DNA of 64,000 nt from Piper betle. Taxonomy: Eukaryota; Streptophyta; Magnoliopsida; Piperales; Piperaceae. Position 1 is the first letter of the stretch. Every line of letters starts with the position of its first letter. Shown here piece after piece: positions 1 to 12,849 of this stretch. The stretch is from positions 18,367 to 82,366 of the forward strand of contig JAURVB010001718.1 in the NCBI GenBank assembly GCA_033002965.1, in the 5' to 3' direction. The position numbers were made by a program, and so were the translations under genes. Under the pieces are notes generated by a model, which worked only from the letters and a program-made list of their open reading frames with translations, did not search any database and was not told the origin of the DNA.

Positions 1-303
1 AACAAACCATAAACAATATTTAATTAAATTAATTCTTAAGAATCAATATCATAAATTATCAATTATAACTTTTAGAATACCGGTACAATGGTATTTATGG
101 ATAATTTTAAATAGGTTTTATTTATTAAATTTTTGGGATTGAGAATCGTGATGGCAATTTAACACTGATTCGCTTTAACTCAATAGTAAGTTTTTGACTT
201 TTCGTTATCACACAAATAGTTGGTGTTTAATATATTTATGTTTGATTACGTTTTTTTCTATTAAATTTAATTTACTAACTTCTTGCATTCTACACTTATT
301 CTT

Positions 304-314
304 CCATATAAAGG
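304..314 (+). promoter_or_regulatory. TATA-like box in the A1 5' LTR
   Basis: CCATATAAAGG followed by AGAATTC is conserved as CTATATAAAGG in the partner LTR (5225-5235) and in A2 (minus strand, 9658-9668 and 11268-11278). Its position and conservation fit the promoter of the LTR. No transcription evidence is available. Confidence 0.5.
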
Positions 315-487
315 AGAATTCTAATGATGTTAAATTAAACATCCTCTTCATAGTTTGTGAAAACATTTGGCTTACAAAGGGAAGGCTTTAAAGAAGTTTC
401 ATTCATATTAGGATCGTGTGTCGTAGGCCTCATCAAAAGTTTAGGTTTGTATAATAACTGGAAATGTTATATATTCATATTTAGGAG

Positions 488-720
488 TCTTGGTCGGCTT
501 GAGCTTCCATTCGATCATCATGTGCCGAACGCAACCGGGGTCAAAGAATTTGCTCAGTCTAACATGGGGAACTACCCACCTTTAAAATTATATATTCTTA
601 TTTTGGAGTCTTCATCAACCTAAGCCCACATTCTATCACCAAGCGCCGAGCATAACAAGAGTAAAAAATTGGCTCAATTTGACATGGGGCAACACCTATA
701 AAATTCTTGAAAGATTTATT
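488..720 (+). repeat. 121-bp tandem repeat in A1 5' LTR, two copies
   Basis: Units begin GTCTTGGTCGG and include a CAACCGGGGTCAA block and a GGGGCAACACC-like block. Copies start at 488 and 608. The partner LTR of the same element has four copies, so the array has changed length since insertion or between template copies. Confidence 0.75.
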
Positions 721-799
721 ACTTGCTCCCATGCCGAAAGGGGTGACGGGGCGCAGTGGCACAGTGGCGCAAGATGACTCATTGTGCACTTGAGATACC

Positions 800-3700
800 A
801 ATTTACTCTCAACCCAGACCTGAACTATTACAAAGGATTGAACTACTCGTAAACCGATTAAGTTGGCTGAGCCAAAACCTAAGCGGCTATGACATAACCC
901 TCCAACGTCTCAAGATGGAGCATGCCACTAATGTGTAACAATATATGAATGAGATGCAAAACCCTAGTAGGATACTACGTGAATGTTATGATGATAGCCA
1001 CACACAAAAATAATTTAAATGGCAACAAAATTCCCAACAATCCAAGAATAAGACGGACAAAGTCTCCCTAAAGAGTGCAATAAGGGGACGAGCTGTTAAA
1101 AATACGGCACATTGTATGGTATATATATAAAACCATAATGCACACCACAATAGGATTTAAGCAACAACACATCTTATAGTTGGGTCTAGCCCACCTGCAA
1201 TTCATACTCAGCTCATTTGGATCCTTTTTCATTTTAGCATCGAACATCGTTAAAGCTTTTCTCAAAATATTTCCAAACATTTCCAAAATAAGGCATACGA
1301 GCCACACAAACATATGCACATATATACACAACCATATCCATCCACAATCATCATACAATCACATCTTACGCAAAAGTCGACATGGCGCTAGGTATGTGTG
1401 TGCAATGCAAGCGCTAATCCTTCATCAAGGCCGGCATACACCATTCATCATCCTCACCTACATATAGTAGAAAAATGTTAGTAATGGGTGTCACTGGTCC
1501 GAAAATAACTAATATCAAACTAGAACATGCGAGCAAACTGTCATGGAAAGCAAACAAATATATATCTTCCTTAAGAACTCTCATAGGGCTCCTAAAGAGG
1601 AGCCATTGAGGAGCTGACACAACAACATCCTGATTTATCTGGTACTGTACCGCTCTCAGCACTTCTTTTTCATTACTTCGCGTAAAACTTTTATCCTAAG
1701 CCCTCTACGAACATCCATATTACTCCTGGCCTTGAGCATGTAGGCTGAGTACTCTTACGCATGCGCCTTTAGTACCCTTTGAACCACAAGTCCGGACATG
1801 AGCTGTACTTAACAGTACCCATAAATCTCTACATTCTCCGTGTGGGAGGAGCTCAAACGTAGAGTTGTTAGGATCCCTTGGGAATGGAATAGACCACTCA
1901 CTAATCCAGAGCTCGCTTTGACTGGTATAGCATCCGCTCATGGCACGTTCGGGTCGACTCATCTTCTCTTCTCTCACTAAAAACTCGATAAAACTATTTA
2001 TAGGGCTGGGTCAGGATTTTTTATAATAGGCCTGAAGGCAACTTGAGGTGGATCTTATTTTCAAAAACAAGCTCGAGGGATGTCATCCTCAAGGGTTATT
2101 AATTCCGAAACAATCGACCAGATGACCAGTGTTAGGTGGGGTCCGATAAATCATCCACATGACATGCCCTACGATCAATAGATCAAATCACCGATAGAGT
2201 AGAGCGATAAAACCTAAGAAGAGTGTCCTAACGGACCTATCAAACGCTCCAAGCGCAGTCTCGTGCCTAGACAGTGAGCTCCTGCAATGAACCTACATGA
2301 ACATAACTATTTACTAACGCCATACATATATGATGCATGCCTTCATAACTAATATATCCACATGCATACATGAATCTAATCAAACATGACAATCATCTCA
2401 AGAATCACATTAAATCTCTAATTGTCAAGCAAGCTAATAATTTTATGATTTCATATATTACTTATTACCTAGCACTTTTAATTCCAATTTCAAAACATAC
2501 CTATTCTAATTAGGTGACAATGGTTTAATCAATTTAATCTGTTTAACTTAATACTAGGATGCAAAACCTAAATCATGCAAATTCATTAATTAACTAGTTA
2601 ACAAGCATTTAATTAACTATTTAGTTGTTTACTATCAATTCCATTAGCAAGCATTTACATCACGCAACACAATCTACACTAATCAAAACATGTTTATCAT
2701 ATTTCATAATTAATTTAACTAAAATCATGAAGTCAATAAAATTAATTCCAATATGCTACCATGACCACAACATGCATATAATAATACTAGAAAAAGAAGG
2801 AAAAACCACCTCAAGATCGGTGTTGAAATCGGTGCCGACATACGAAGGCGATGAAGTCAAGCCGCAATTTTCCAGCAACTGCACCAGCGGTTTCCAGCGA
2901 CTGCTTCGACGAGCAATCGGAGGTAAGGGTTAGCACCGTCTCGGCAAGCTTGACCCAAAGGTGGTAACGAGAAGGGCAGCCACGGCGGCGATGGCCACCT
3001 ACAGCGGCATCAAGTTTGGTAGGGGCGGTCGGTCGCCCCGATCAGACCCACGGCCGGCCTCGACGGCGGCACTAGGTAAGGGGGAAAGGTAGGAGAAGTT
3101 GAGGGGAGAGCTTCAACGTCATGGCTACGGCAGTTCGGCGCAGACGGTGGCGGATTCGCATCGGTAACGGCCGTGAAATCGAGGGCAATTTCCGGTGTTG
3201 TGACAGCTGGACGGTGGCCGGGCGTGGTCGAGGTGGCAAGGCGACAGCACGGCCGGGCTGGGCGGCGTCGATCGGTGGCAAGGTGGCATCGGCGGCCGTG
3301 GTGACAACCTCAAGATCGGCGGCAGTTAAGACGTCGGGGTTTGGGGGTGGGAGATGAGAAATATGGGAGTGGCAAACTTGTAAATAAAACTTGACTCGAG
3401 TCAAGAATAATAACTCAAGAGTGAAGACCTCAAAAGTGGCTCGAGTCAAGAATAATAACTAACTTGGAACAAATCCCAGAAAAATTGGGAAAAATCCCAT
3501 AAGATCAAACAAAACAACACAACATCCAAATGACATGTTGTATAACTAATAACCATCCGAATACCCTAATGCGTTATTCGGCCTAAAGTAATTCTATGGT
3601 CACAACATGCAAAAAATAAAATCATCTGTATACTCTCATATCTACTGATAACCCAGTCTGCTAATGCGTATCTGACGCTATCAACGATACTTGGGTATAC

Positions 3701-3834
3701 ATGAACCCTCATAGTACGTGCACACAGTTGGCCTCGGCCCCAGACATGTGTTCTGAAAGCTGAACTGACTCGAACCACGGTCAAACCGACTGGCTAACGA
3801 CTACAAAACCCTGACTCGAGTCGCGGGTTTTACA
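800..3834 (-). mobile_element. Family C LTR copy C1 (solo or remnant), inserted in A1 5' LTR
   Basis: This block is the reverse complement of C2 (41890-44956) along nearly its whole length. Its right edge is the LTR start, TGTAAAACCCGCGACTCGAG read on the minus strand from 3834. The left edge lacks about 18 bp of the expected terminus, so the target-site duplication cannot be read. A TATA-like box lies at 1994-2005 on the minus strand. No flanking interior or PBS is visible, so it is most simply a solo LTR. The flanking A sequence resumes at 3835 with CCGAGGGCTAC. Confidence 0.85.
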
Positions 3835-4315
3835 CCGAGGGCTACATACCGTGTTTGCACATACATGAGATTGTAGCTGGATGGGTGGGCACCCTCCTAG
3901 CATAATAAGAGCTTGGTATAGGCTCATAATCATTAAAAGATTCAAATTCAGATGTGGAACATATTAACTTGTTTCTTGTAATTATATGACTTAGTGTTTT
4001 TTATCACTAACGCAAAATTGCCTCCGCTGGGTGACCGTGGAAGGATGGGTAGAGTCGGGACAGCTTGAGGACTCTATTATTTGGCTTTTGAATTTTCTTA
4101 TTTGTTATTATACTTCTAGATTGTTGGCTTGATAGTGGGAATTCGGTTCGGTTCGGTTCATGGGGCTTAGATTATTCTGAGTATCTATTATATTAAATTT
4201 ATTTCATTAATTTATTTTAAAAATCTTAAAAATTAATAAAAAATTAATTTGTGTGGCACTTAGTTTCATATAGTAACACTTTGCTCGTGGCTCGGAATGT
4301 GCAGGTCGTTACAGA

Positions 4316-4326
4316 TGGTATCAGAG
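4316..4326 (+). promoter_or_regulatory. Primer-binding site, initiator-Met tRNA type
   Basis: TGGTATCAGAG starts 3 nt after the end of the 5' LTR. This is the standard plant LTR-retrotransposon PBS core for tRNA-iMet. It fixes the orientation of A1 as plus. Confidence 0.9.
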
Positions 4327-4830
4327 TTGTGTTTTCTATGAAACCATACAAATCAATCATTACCTCGCTAAAAGTCTAAGAGTCCACAGTCCAAAGGGTA
4401 CATTCTTTTATATAATTAATTTTCATTGTTTTAGATGGTAAATGAGCGTATATGAGGCGTCACACTTAGGTGTCATGCTAGGTGCACGTGACACTTAAAC
4501 CAATGAGCGTACATGAGACACTTTCACAAACAGAGGTGTTATCTAGGTGGTATGGGTGGTATGGGATACCTGTGCGATATGAATGACGGTGTCATGCGAC
4601 AATCTGCCCCACTTTAGCTATCAATTTGAATGGCAATGCTTAAATCGAGAAAAAAATTTGTAAATTGTGATTTTCCTAAAATGATTTTTTTCAAGAAAAT
4701 GTGAAGATATTGAAATAACTTCTATAGAGCTAGATACAAGTATATCAACGCACAAGGGAAGAAATTCCTAATATAGGATAAGAAAGAAGTTAGATGAATG
4801 AGTAATTTTCTTCTTATAACCATATTATAT

Positions 4831-4862
4831 TTTCGAGGACGAAAATTCCCAAATGGGGATAT
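4831..4862 (+). promoter_or_regulatory. Conserved hairpin-like motif and polypurine tract before the A1 3' LTR
   Basis: TTTCGAGGACGAAA (4831-4844) has TTTCG/CGAAA arms and lies 18 nt before the 3' LTR start at 4863. The same motif at the same spacing occurs in A2, A3 and T, with a degenerate form in B1. The purine-rich AAATGGGGATAT that follows is the likely PPT. In known Tekay-like chromoviruses the end of the polyprotein encodes a Phe-Glu-Asp-Glu string here; that link is from family knowledge. Confidence 0.65.
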
Positions 4863-6345
4863 TGTAAAACCATGAAAAAAATAATTAGGTTATTATATTT
4901 AGGGTATTGTAAATCTTACAACGAACCATAAATAATATTTAATTAAATTAATTGTTAAGAATCAATATCATAAATTATTAATTAGAACTTTTAGAATAAC
5001 GACACAATGATATTTGTGGATAATTTTAAATAAATTTTATTTATTAAATTTTTGGGACCAGGAATCGTGATTGCAATTTAACACTCATTCGCTTTAACTC
5101 AATGATAAGTTTTTTGGACTTTTTGTTATCACACAAATAGTTGGTCTTTAATATATTTATGTATGATTACGTTCTTTTATATAAAATTTAATCTATTGAC
5201 TTCTTGAATTCTACATTTATTCTTCTATATAAAGGAGAATTCTATTGATGTTAAATGAAACATATTCTTAATAATTTGTGAGCACATTTGGCTTATAAAG
5301 GGAAAGTTTTAAAGAAGTTTCATTCATATTAGGATCATGTGTCGTATGCCTAAACAAAATTCCAAGTCCATATAAATACTTGAAGTATTATATATTCCTA
5401 TTTAGTAGTCTAGGTCGGCATGAGTTCACATTCGACCACCATGCGCCCGGCAAAACCGGGGTCAAAGAATTTGCTCAGTCTGACATGGGGCAGCACCTAG
5501 CCTTAAAATTATATATTCTTATTTGGTAGTCTTGGTTGACCTGAGCCCACATTCAACAATCATACGCCGAGCGCAACCGGGGTCAACGAATTGGCTCAGC
5601 CTGAACACGGGGCAGCACCCAGCCTTAAAATTATATATTCCTATTTGGGAGTCTTGGTCGGCCTAAGCTCACATTCAACCACCATGCACCGAGCGCAACC
5701 GGGGTCAAAAAATTGGCTCATTCCAACACGGTGCAGCACCCACCCTTAAAATTATATAATCCTATTTGGGAGACTTGGTTGGCCTGAGCCCACATTCGAC
5801 CACCATGCATCAAGCACAACCGGGGTCAAAGAATTGACTTAGTTTGACATGGGCCAGCACCCTTAAAATTATTCAAAGATTAAAGGCTGGGAGGGCACAG
5901 TGATGCTTGATGATTCATTATGCAATTGTGGTACTGAAAGGGTGAGTTAATGGCAAACATTTGTAATTATAGACCGATGGCTACGAGGCATGTGCGCTCA
6001 TACATGGTATTGTAGCTGGATGGGCAGCCACCCTCCTAGCATAATAAGAGCTCGGCATAGGCTCATAATCATTAAAAGAATCAAATTCAGATGTTGTGGA
6101 ATATATTAACTTGTTTCTTGTAATAATATTACTTAGCATTTTCATCACTAACACGAAATTGCCTCCGTACGTGTGACCATGGAAGGATGGGTAGAGTTGG
6201 GACAGCCAAAGGACTTAGTTATTTGACTTTTGAATTTTCTTATTTGTTATTACACTTCTCGATTGTTTGCATAGCAATGGCATTTTGGTTCGGTTCATGC
6301 GGTTTAGATTATTTCAAGCATCTGTCATATTAATTTTATGTCATG
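4863..6345 (+). mobile_element. A1 3' LTR, left part (interrupted by B1)
   Basis: Starts TGTAAAACC at 4863 and follows the 5' LTR base by base with many substitutions. It is interrupted at 6345 by B1 and resumes at 12740. The joined LTR would be about 1.6 kb, longer than the A2 LTRs because of four rather than two copies of the 121-bp repeat. Confidence 0.88.
5408..5890 (+). repeat. 121-bp tandem repeat in A1 3' LTR, four copies
   Basis: Units start near 5408, 5529, 5651 and 5772, a period of about 121 bp. Each carries a CACATTCGACCACCATG-like block, CAACCGGGGTCAA and GGGGCAGCACC. The spacing and order are the same as in the two-copy arrays of other A LTRs. Confidence 0.85.
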
Positions 6346-7761
6346 TGTAACACCCCGATTTTTGTTCACTTAAGAACTGAATTAGAAATGTTACAATCGA
6401 GTCGAGTCATGTTTAAAGTTGTTGGTCGGTAAGACTTGATCAATAAAATAGATCAAAACAACCTGCTTGGTGTCACGAGAATGGAAGATGTCGTTAAATA
6501 TACGTCAAAACACATCAAATATAAATAAAAGAAATAAAGTAATAATTGTGTTGAGCTGAAGTGTGTGTAGCCTTTATTTGTCCTCCCACCAACGTCGATG
6601 CAGGATTTACAAGACCTACATATATTATATGAAAACCGTCAGTAATAAATGCTATTGGTCCAATTATATGAAAACCGTCATAATTATATTCATACATACA
6701 ACGCTTACGCCTTCACATCTTCTATATCACCCGGTTGCGCAGCTCATAACTAATACATACAACTCTTACGCCTTCATATTCATGCTTAAGCAAGATTGCA
6801 AAAGGAACAGTTAAGTTGTGCCACAAATATCAGAAATGTGCTACATTATGCAGTACTATCATACATCGCATTACCTCATGGTTTGAATGAGTAATAGTGC
6901 GATTCATACATATCTCCATACCACCCACCCTCTTATTCATGAAATCTATAAAAAATTGTGCGTACTTATATAATAGGCTTAAGGAAGAGGCTTCTATTAT
7001 ACATTTCTAGAGTTTCATATCGAAAACCAATAAGGGATCTCATCCTTATAGTTTTATTAAACATGCATAGAAAACAAAGCTTAATGGCCCAACATCGGAG
7101 GGATGTAATAAAATGCTTTCAATGCCATCCTATGTACAAAACACGATTAAACTCGTAATGCAAGGAGTCAAGCAGAGAGGGAGAGTCCAACAAACCTGTG
7201 GTCTAAGCTCCAAGCACACTGTGACATCTACGTCAAGCTCGGACTACGTAACCTATATCGAAACCCACTGCTAAATAAAATACTAACATCTCTATATGAT
7301 GTATGCTCGTGGTGTGTGCTCATATCATCAATACATTCTAACAAAGAAAACAATGCTATCAAACCTATAACTTTACACGTGGCATGCAAATAGAGACAAA
7401 ATAATAAATAAATAAATAAGGAAATACACTGATAGATAATTAGATAAATAATAAATGCATGAACATAATTAATACTCTAATCATAAAATAATAATATAAT
7501 TGTACTATATAAATACAGAGGCAAACACAAGTAAATATCATATATACTCGTATTAGAAAACACATAAATAATTAAATAATTAATAAATAGTTCAATAATA
7601 ATTCAATAAATAAATAAATAGTTAATATTCATTAGTCATGAATAATAATAATATTATGAGTATCCAATATAGAATATGTAATTAATACAAATAAATAATG
7701 GCAAAGACATGAACAAACAAATAGATAAATAAATAAATATATACACACAGTGCTATGTGTC

Positions 7762-7795
7762 TATATATATATATATCTACACACACACACACACA
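7762..7795. repeat. Compound (TA)n-(CA)n microsatellite
   Basis: A run of about eight TA units followed by about eight CA units, inside the AT-rich part of the B1 LTR. The surrounding 7400-8030 is rich in AATAAATA-type simple sequence. Confidence 0.85.
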
Positions 7796-8717
7796 TACAA
7801 AATTTAGTAAACATAAATACGAGTAATATTCATAAGTAAATATATCATTAATAATAATAAGTAATCAAATAAACATGCATTATAATCAATAATTACACGA
7901 ATAATAAGAAATGAATAATAATAATAATAATTAATAAATTAGATAATATATAAATAAAAATAATAATAACATCTTAACATGGCAAATCATGTGAATAAGC
8001 ATGCAAACTAGTATATAAATTTTCGAATTATTAAAAATGGTGCAAGAACGCATAAAAACGGTCTGAAAATGAGTTGAACCAGACCGAACCGAACTTAACC
8101 GGACCAAATTGAATGGGCTGAACCAGCCGGGACTGGGTTAGCTAGAAAATGGTTGGGTTGACTTGGTGGACATGAAAAAGGGCTCGGACTATACACAGAC
8201 ATGAACACCTGGCAGACTCGGCATGGCCATGCAGACGTGACATGGGTACGGGAGTACACGAGCCAAATAGAGGGGTGGCGGTGCCTATCATCGGAGAATG
8301 CTAACGGTGGCGCGACTAGGGTTGCCTCATGATAGGATTGACAAAGGGGCCAAATGCGGCACGACTAGGGTTGCCTCATGTCGGGGTTGATGAAGGGGGC
8401 AAAGGTGGAACTCTTGGTGGTGTCGATCGGAGAAGTCTAACCACAAGCTAGCCATAAAATGGCCTGGAAAGGGGCAGCGTCGAAAGCGATCGCAGCCGCG
8501 GCGGTTGTCGTGGGTTATCTCAAAATGTAAATCTAGGCAAGATGAAATTGATTGGCCAGTGGTGGTTCACCGGCGCCAAAAATGGCCCGAAACGGTGGCG
8601 ACGGTGGCGGGAACGTCACTAAAAACATAGTTGCCAGATTCTACTACGGCGGGTCCCATGTCGATGGTGGGTACGGACTCGTAGTTGGGTATAGGATGGT
8701 CACGGTCATATCGATGG

Positions 8718-11574
8718 CATACAACCCACCTATTTTGAGCCACGTGCCAAGTGTTACTATATGAAACTAAGTGTCTTATAAATTTTTTTTCTACTAATTT
8801 TCAAGATTTTAAATAAATCCATAACAATAAATTTAATATACAAATGCTCGGAATAATCAAAGTCCCATGAACCGAACCAAAATCCCACTGCGATGCAAAC
8901 CATCTGGAGAAAAGAATACTCCAATAATAGAGTCCTCCAGCTATCCCGACTCTACCTATCCTTCCATGGTCATACCTGCAAAGGCAATTCCACGTTAGTG
9001 ATAAAAACACAAAGTCGTATAATTAAAAGAAATAATTAATATATTTCAAACCATCTGAATTACATCTTTTAGTGATTATGAGCCTATGCTGAACACTTAA
9101 TATGCTGGGCAGGTGGCTGCCCATCCAGCTACAATCCCATGTATGTGCACACGCGCTATGTGGCTCTCGGCCTGCAATTATAGATATTTGCCATTGACTC
9201 TCTCGGTATCACAAGTGCATAATGAGCCATCTTGCGCCACTGCGCCTTGTCACCCCTTTCGGCATGGGGGCAGGTAATTAATCTTTCAGGGGGTGCTGCT
9301 CTGTGTCAGATTGAGTCAATTCATTAACCCCGGTTGCGCTCGATGCATGGTAGTCGAATATGAATTAAAGTCGACCAAGACTCCCACATTGTAATTTTTT
9401 ATAAGGGTACTGCCCTTTGTCGGACTGAACCAATTATATGACCCCAATTGCTGTCGGCGCATGGTGATCGAATGTGTACTTAAGCCGACCAAGACTCCCA
9501 AATCAAAATACATAACATTTCAAGTAATTATACGAACTTGGAATTGTGATAAGGCACCCGCAACTACGACACATGATCCTAATATGAATGTAATTTCTCT
9601 AAAACCAAATGTGCTCACAAGCTATCTAGAGGATGTTTTATATAACATTAGAACTCTCCTTTATATAGAAGAATATGTGTGGAATTCAATAAGTCATTAT
9701 ATTAAATTTTATTAACATGTGTACAATTTAAGAAGTCACTACATTAAATTTTATAGAAAAGAACATAATCACTCATAACTATATCATTTATGTGATAATG
9801 AAAAGTCAAAAACTTACTATTAAGAAAATATGAATGGGTTATAATTGATAATTTATGATATTGATTATTAAGAATTTGTTTAATTAAATATTATTTATGG
9901 TTCACTCTAAGATTTATAAAACCCTTAATAAAATAACCAAAATATTTTTGGGGTTTTACAATCTGCCTAGCTTGGGAATTTTCGTCCTCGAAAATATAAT
10001 AGGGTCAAGAGTAGAATTTTTTATTTTATTTAAGCATTGTCACTAATATGGATAGCTAAAGTGGGGCACACTGTCCCATGACACTGTTATCCATATCGCA
10101 CAGGTGTCCCAAACAACCCATACTACCTAGATAACACCTCTGATTGTAAAGGCGTCCCATATACTCTCATGGGTTTAGGTGTCACGTGCACCTAGCATGA
10201 CACACAAGTGGCACACCTATAATGACTTACCATCTAAAACAATGAAAATTAATTTTATAAAAGAATGATCAATTCTTATATAAAAGAAAATTTACCCTTA
10301 GGGCATTGGACTCTTAGACTTTCAACAAGGTAATGATTGATTTGCATGGTTCCGTGGGAAACATACCTGTAGCAACCTTCACACGGAATGTACTATTCTA
10401 TGCATGTTTCAAATTAAATTTCTAATCCATAACAATAAATTTAATATACAAATGCTCGGAATAATTTAAGTCCCATGAACCAAACCAAAATCCCACTATC
10501 AAGCAAACAATCTTGAGCAAAGAATAGTCCAATAATAGAGTCCTCTAGCTGTCCCGACTCTACCTATCCTTCCATGCTCATACCTACAGAGGCAATTCCG
10601 CGTTAGTGATAAAAACACTAAGTCGTATAATTACAAGAAATAATTAATATATTCCACAACATCTAAATTACATCTTTTAGTGATTATGAGCCTATGCTGA
10701 GATCTTAATATGCTGGGAGGGTGGCCGCCCATCCATCTACAATCCCATGTAAGCGCACACATGCTACGTGGCCCTCGGCCTGTAGTTACCGATATTTGTC
10801 ATTGACTCACCCTCTGGGTATCACAAGTGCATAATGAGCCGTCTTACGCCACTGCGCCCTGTCAGCCCTTTCAGCATGGGGGCAGGTATTTAATCTTTCA
10901 CGGGGTGCTGCCCTGTGTCGGATTGAGTCAATTCATTAACCCCGGTTGCACTCAGTGCATGGTGGTCGAATATGAACTCAAGTCGACCAAGACTCCCACA
11001 TAGTAATTTTTTAAGGGTACTGCCCTATGTCAGACTGAACAAATTCTTCGACCCCGATTGCACTCGATGCATGGTGATCGAATGTGGACTCAGGCTGACC
11101 AAGACTCCCAAATCGAAATATATAACATTTCAAGTAATTATATGAACCTGGAATTATGATGAAGCACCCGCAACTATGACACATGATCCTAATATGAATG
11201 TAATTTCTCTAAAGCCAAATGTGCTCACAAGCTATCTAGAGGATGTTTCATATAACATCAGAACTCTCCTTTATATAGAAGAATATGTGTGGAATTCAAT
11301 AAGTCATTATATTAAATTTTATTAATATGTGTGGAATTTAAGAAGTCACTACATTAAATTTTATAGAAAAGAACATAATCACTCATAACTATATCATTTG
11401 TATGATAATGAAAAGTTAAAAACTTACTATTAAGCAAATACGAATGAGTTATAATTGATAATTTATGATATTGATTCTTAAGAATTTATTTAATTAAATA
11501 TTATTTATGGTTCGTTCTAAGATTTATAAAACCCTAAATAAAATAACTTAATTATTTTTTGCGGGGCTTTTACG
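8718..11574 (-). mobile_element. Complete family A element A2, nested in B1
   Basis: Two LTRs in reverse orientation (8718-9960, 1243 bp; 10368-11574, 1207 bp) flank a 407-bp interior. GATGG occurs at both 8713-8717 and 11575-11579, a perfect 5-bp target-site duplication. B1 sequence continues across the site. The outer termini are eroded: the expected TGTAACGACC reads CATACAACC and the expected TTTTACA reads TTTTACG, mostly C/T and G/A transitions as expected of methylated DNA. The interior carries the TTTCGTCCTCGAAA motif at 9980-9993. The PBS is no longer recognisable. No coding capacity. Confidence 0.9.
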
Positions 11575-12273
11575 GATGGTGTGGCTGGAGGAGGGCCGGG
11601 TGTCCACTGGTGGCAAGCCGAAGTGGTGGCGGCACTAGACGGGTGTGAAGCTCTAAAATGTGGGAAATCTCCAAAGCTCAACTAGAAAATGCCAAGTTTG
11701 ATTGGACGGCTAAGATTTTGCCACGTGGTATGATCTTAGAGTTCGACAACTCAGTGGCCTAGTGGGGTCCACCTATGGGTATATGTACTATACAAATAGA
11801 CGAAACTTAGCTCAAACATCGAATTGAACGATTCGTCCTAATTAACTATGTAGGAGATTACGGCAATAAGGGCTTTGAACCCTAAACTAAATCAAGCTGG
11901 GCCCGTAGGGGCACAATCTAGTGATCTACAATTTCCTCTTCTGCATGCAAATGAAGAAGCTAGAAAATCCTAAACCTATACAAAACACTACATCGGCCTA
12001 GATCTAGGCCTTAAATCCTGACTAACTCATAAATAATTGTATGTATACCACCTGTTTATATTGATAACTCATACTATACTATATCATAACTTAAAGTATC
12101 ATATGCATGTTGGGTACATTCAACGTCAACAACATGCTCATATGGCCATATGGGCCTCATACTCAAACTCATAAAATTGTTTTGGCTCGAGCTCGCTCGA
12201 ATCGATTCATAACTGCCCGAACTAGACAAAACTAATATTGGGTAAAACCACTAACCCAAAAGGGGATTTTACA

Positions 12274-12694
12274 ACCTCTCCTACTTATAAAAATTCCGTC
12301 CTTGAAATTTCTCACATCAACTGTGATCAGAGGAATGAACTGCAGATGTCCTCTCAATGGCAAATGGGTAGCTCTCCCTCGAAAGCTAGGTGTCACTCGA
12401 CCCAAATAGACCAACATGAAGTTGGAATATTGAACATTGATGAAGATCGCTACCTTCGTTACTAATTTGGATGGACAGGACCACACATGGTTGAATCATC
12501 TGGCTAAACATGCCATATTAGCTGAAATCATCTAACGGGATTGACCATACAAACTATAGTCATATCGTTGGATTGACCATGCATGTTAGAATCATCTCGC
12601 TGGACTAGTTCCAATGGTCACTGCAACTATGGAGACTAAAATGCAATGACTTTGGCGGGAAGAACCAAGCCACCCTTAAGGGTCTATTGAGCAA
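12274..12694 (-). mobile_element. B1 interior remnant with polypurine tract
   Basis: Just outside the LTR start the minus strand reads AGTAGGAGAGGT, a good polypurine tract, preceded by a degenerate TTTCAAGGACGGAA motif 20 nt from the LTR. The remaining 400 bp has an 84-codon frame on the minus strand (12232-12486) that runs into the LTR and has no recognised similarity; I do not count it as a gene. Confidence 0.65.
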
Positions 12695-12739
12695 AAACTA
12701 AAATCGGGTAAAACCTTAACCCAAAAATGGGGTTTTACA

Positions 12740-12849
12740 ACATGGGTTTATTTTATAAATCTTAAAAATTAATAGAAAATTATTTTATGAGACACTTAGT
12801 TTCATATAATAACACTTGGCTCGTGGCTCGGAATGGGCGGGTCGTTACA
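12740..12849 (+). mobile_element. A1 3' LTR, terminal part
   Basis: Resumes exactly after B1 with CATGGGTTTATTTTATAAAT and ends GGGTCGTTACA at 12849, matching the last 110 bp of the 5' LTR (4204-4313). This closes A1. Confidence 0.9.

Larger units (their letters stand above)
1..4313 (+). mobile_element. Family A element A1, 5' LTR (left end outside window, interrupted by C1)
   Basis: The left LTR of a non-autonomous LTR retrotransposon. The window opens a few tens of bases inside it. The same sequence, with about the same layout, recurs at 4863-6345, in reverse at 8718-9960 and 10368-11574, and at 21942-23717. It ends in GGTCGTTACA at 4313, directly followed by an initiator-Met primer-binding site, so this is the 5' LTR. 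It is split by the C1 insertion at 800-3834; about 45 bp of the LTR at the junction is missing compared with the other copies. No protein is encoded; the reading frames here are chance frames. Confidence 0.85.
4314..4862 (+). mobile_element. A1 internal region, non-coding, about 549 bp
   Basis: Everything between the two LTRs of A1. It contains the PBS at its left end and a polypurine-like stretch at its right end, but no frame with gag or pol similarity. It is several times shorter than either LTR. Parts recur in A2 (9961-10367, minus) and A3 (21571-21941). It includes a conserved block with TAGGTGGTATGGGTGG and a run of CAC/GTG-rich words of unknown role. An element like this would need proteins supplied in trans. 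Confidence 0.8.
6346..12739 (-). mobile_element. Family B element B1 inserted in A1 3' LTR, with A2 nested inside
   Basis: On the minus strand: a short 5' LTR remnant (about 12695-12739), about 420 bp of interior (12274-12694), then a full 3' LTR (12273 to 6346, itself split by A2). The LTR is about 3.07 kb without A2, matching B3 (46326-49339). Ends are TGTAAAA... and ...GTGTTACA. Flanks are TCATG (6341-6345) and ACATG (12740-12744), a 4 of 5 match to a target-site duplication, and the A1 LTR continues on both sides. The interior has been almost wholly deleted. Confidence 0.85.

Noticed and set aside
4316..4326. iMet-like strings as tRNA gene fragments
   Set aside because: Only the 3' terminal 11-13 bases of the complement are present, always next to an LTR end; no cloverleaf can be drawn.
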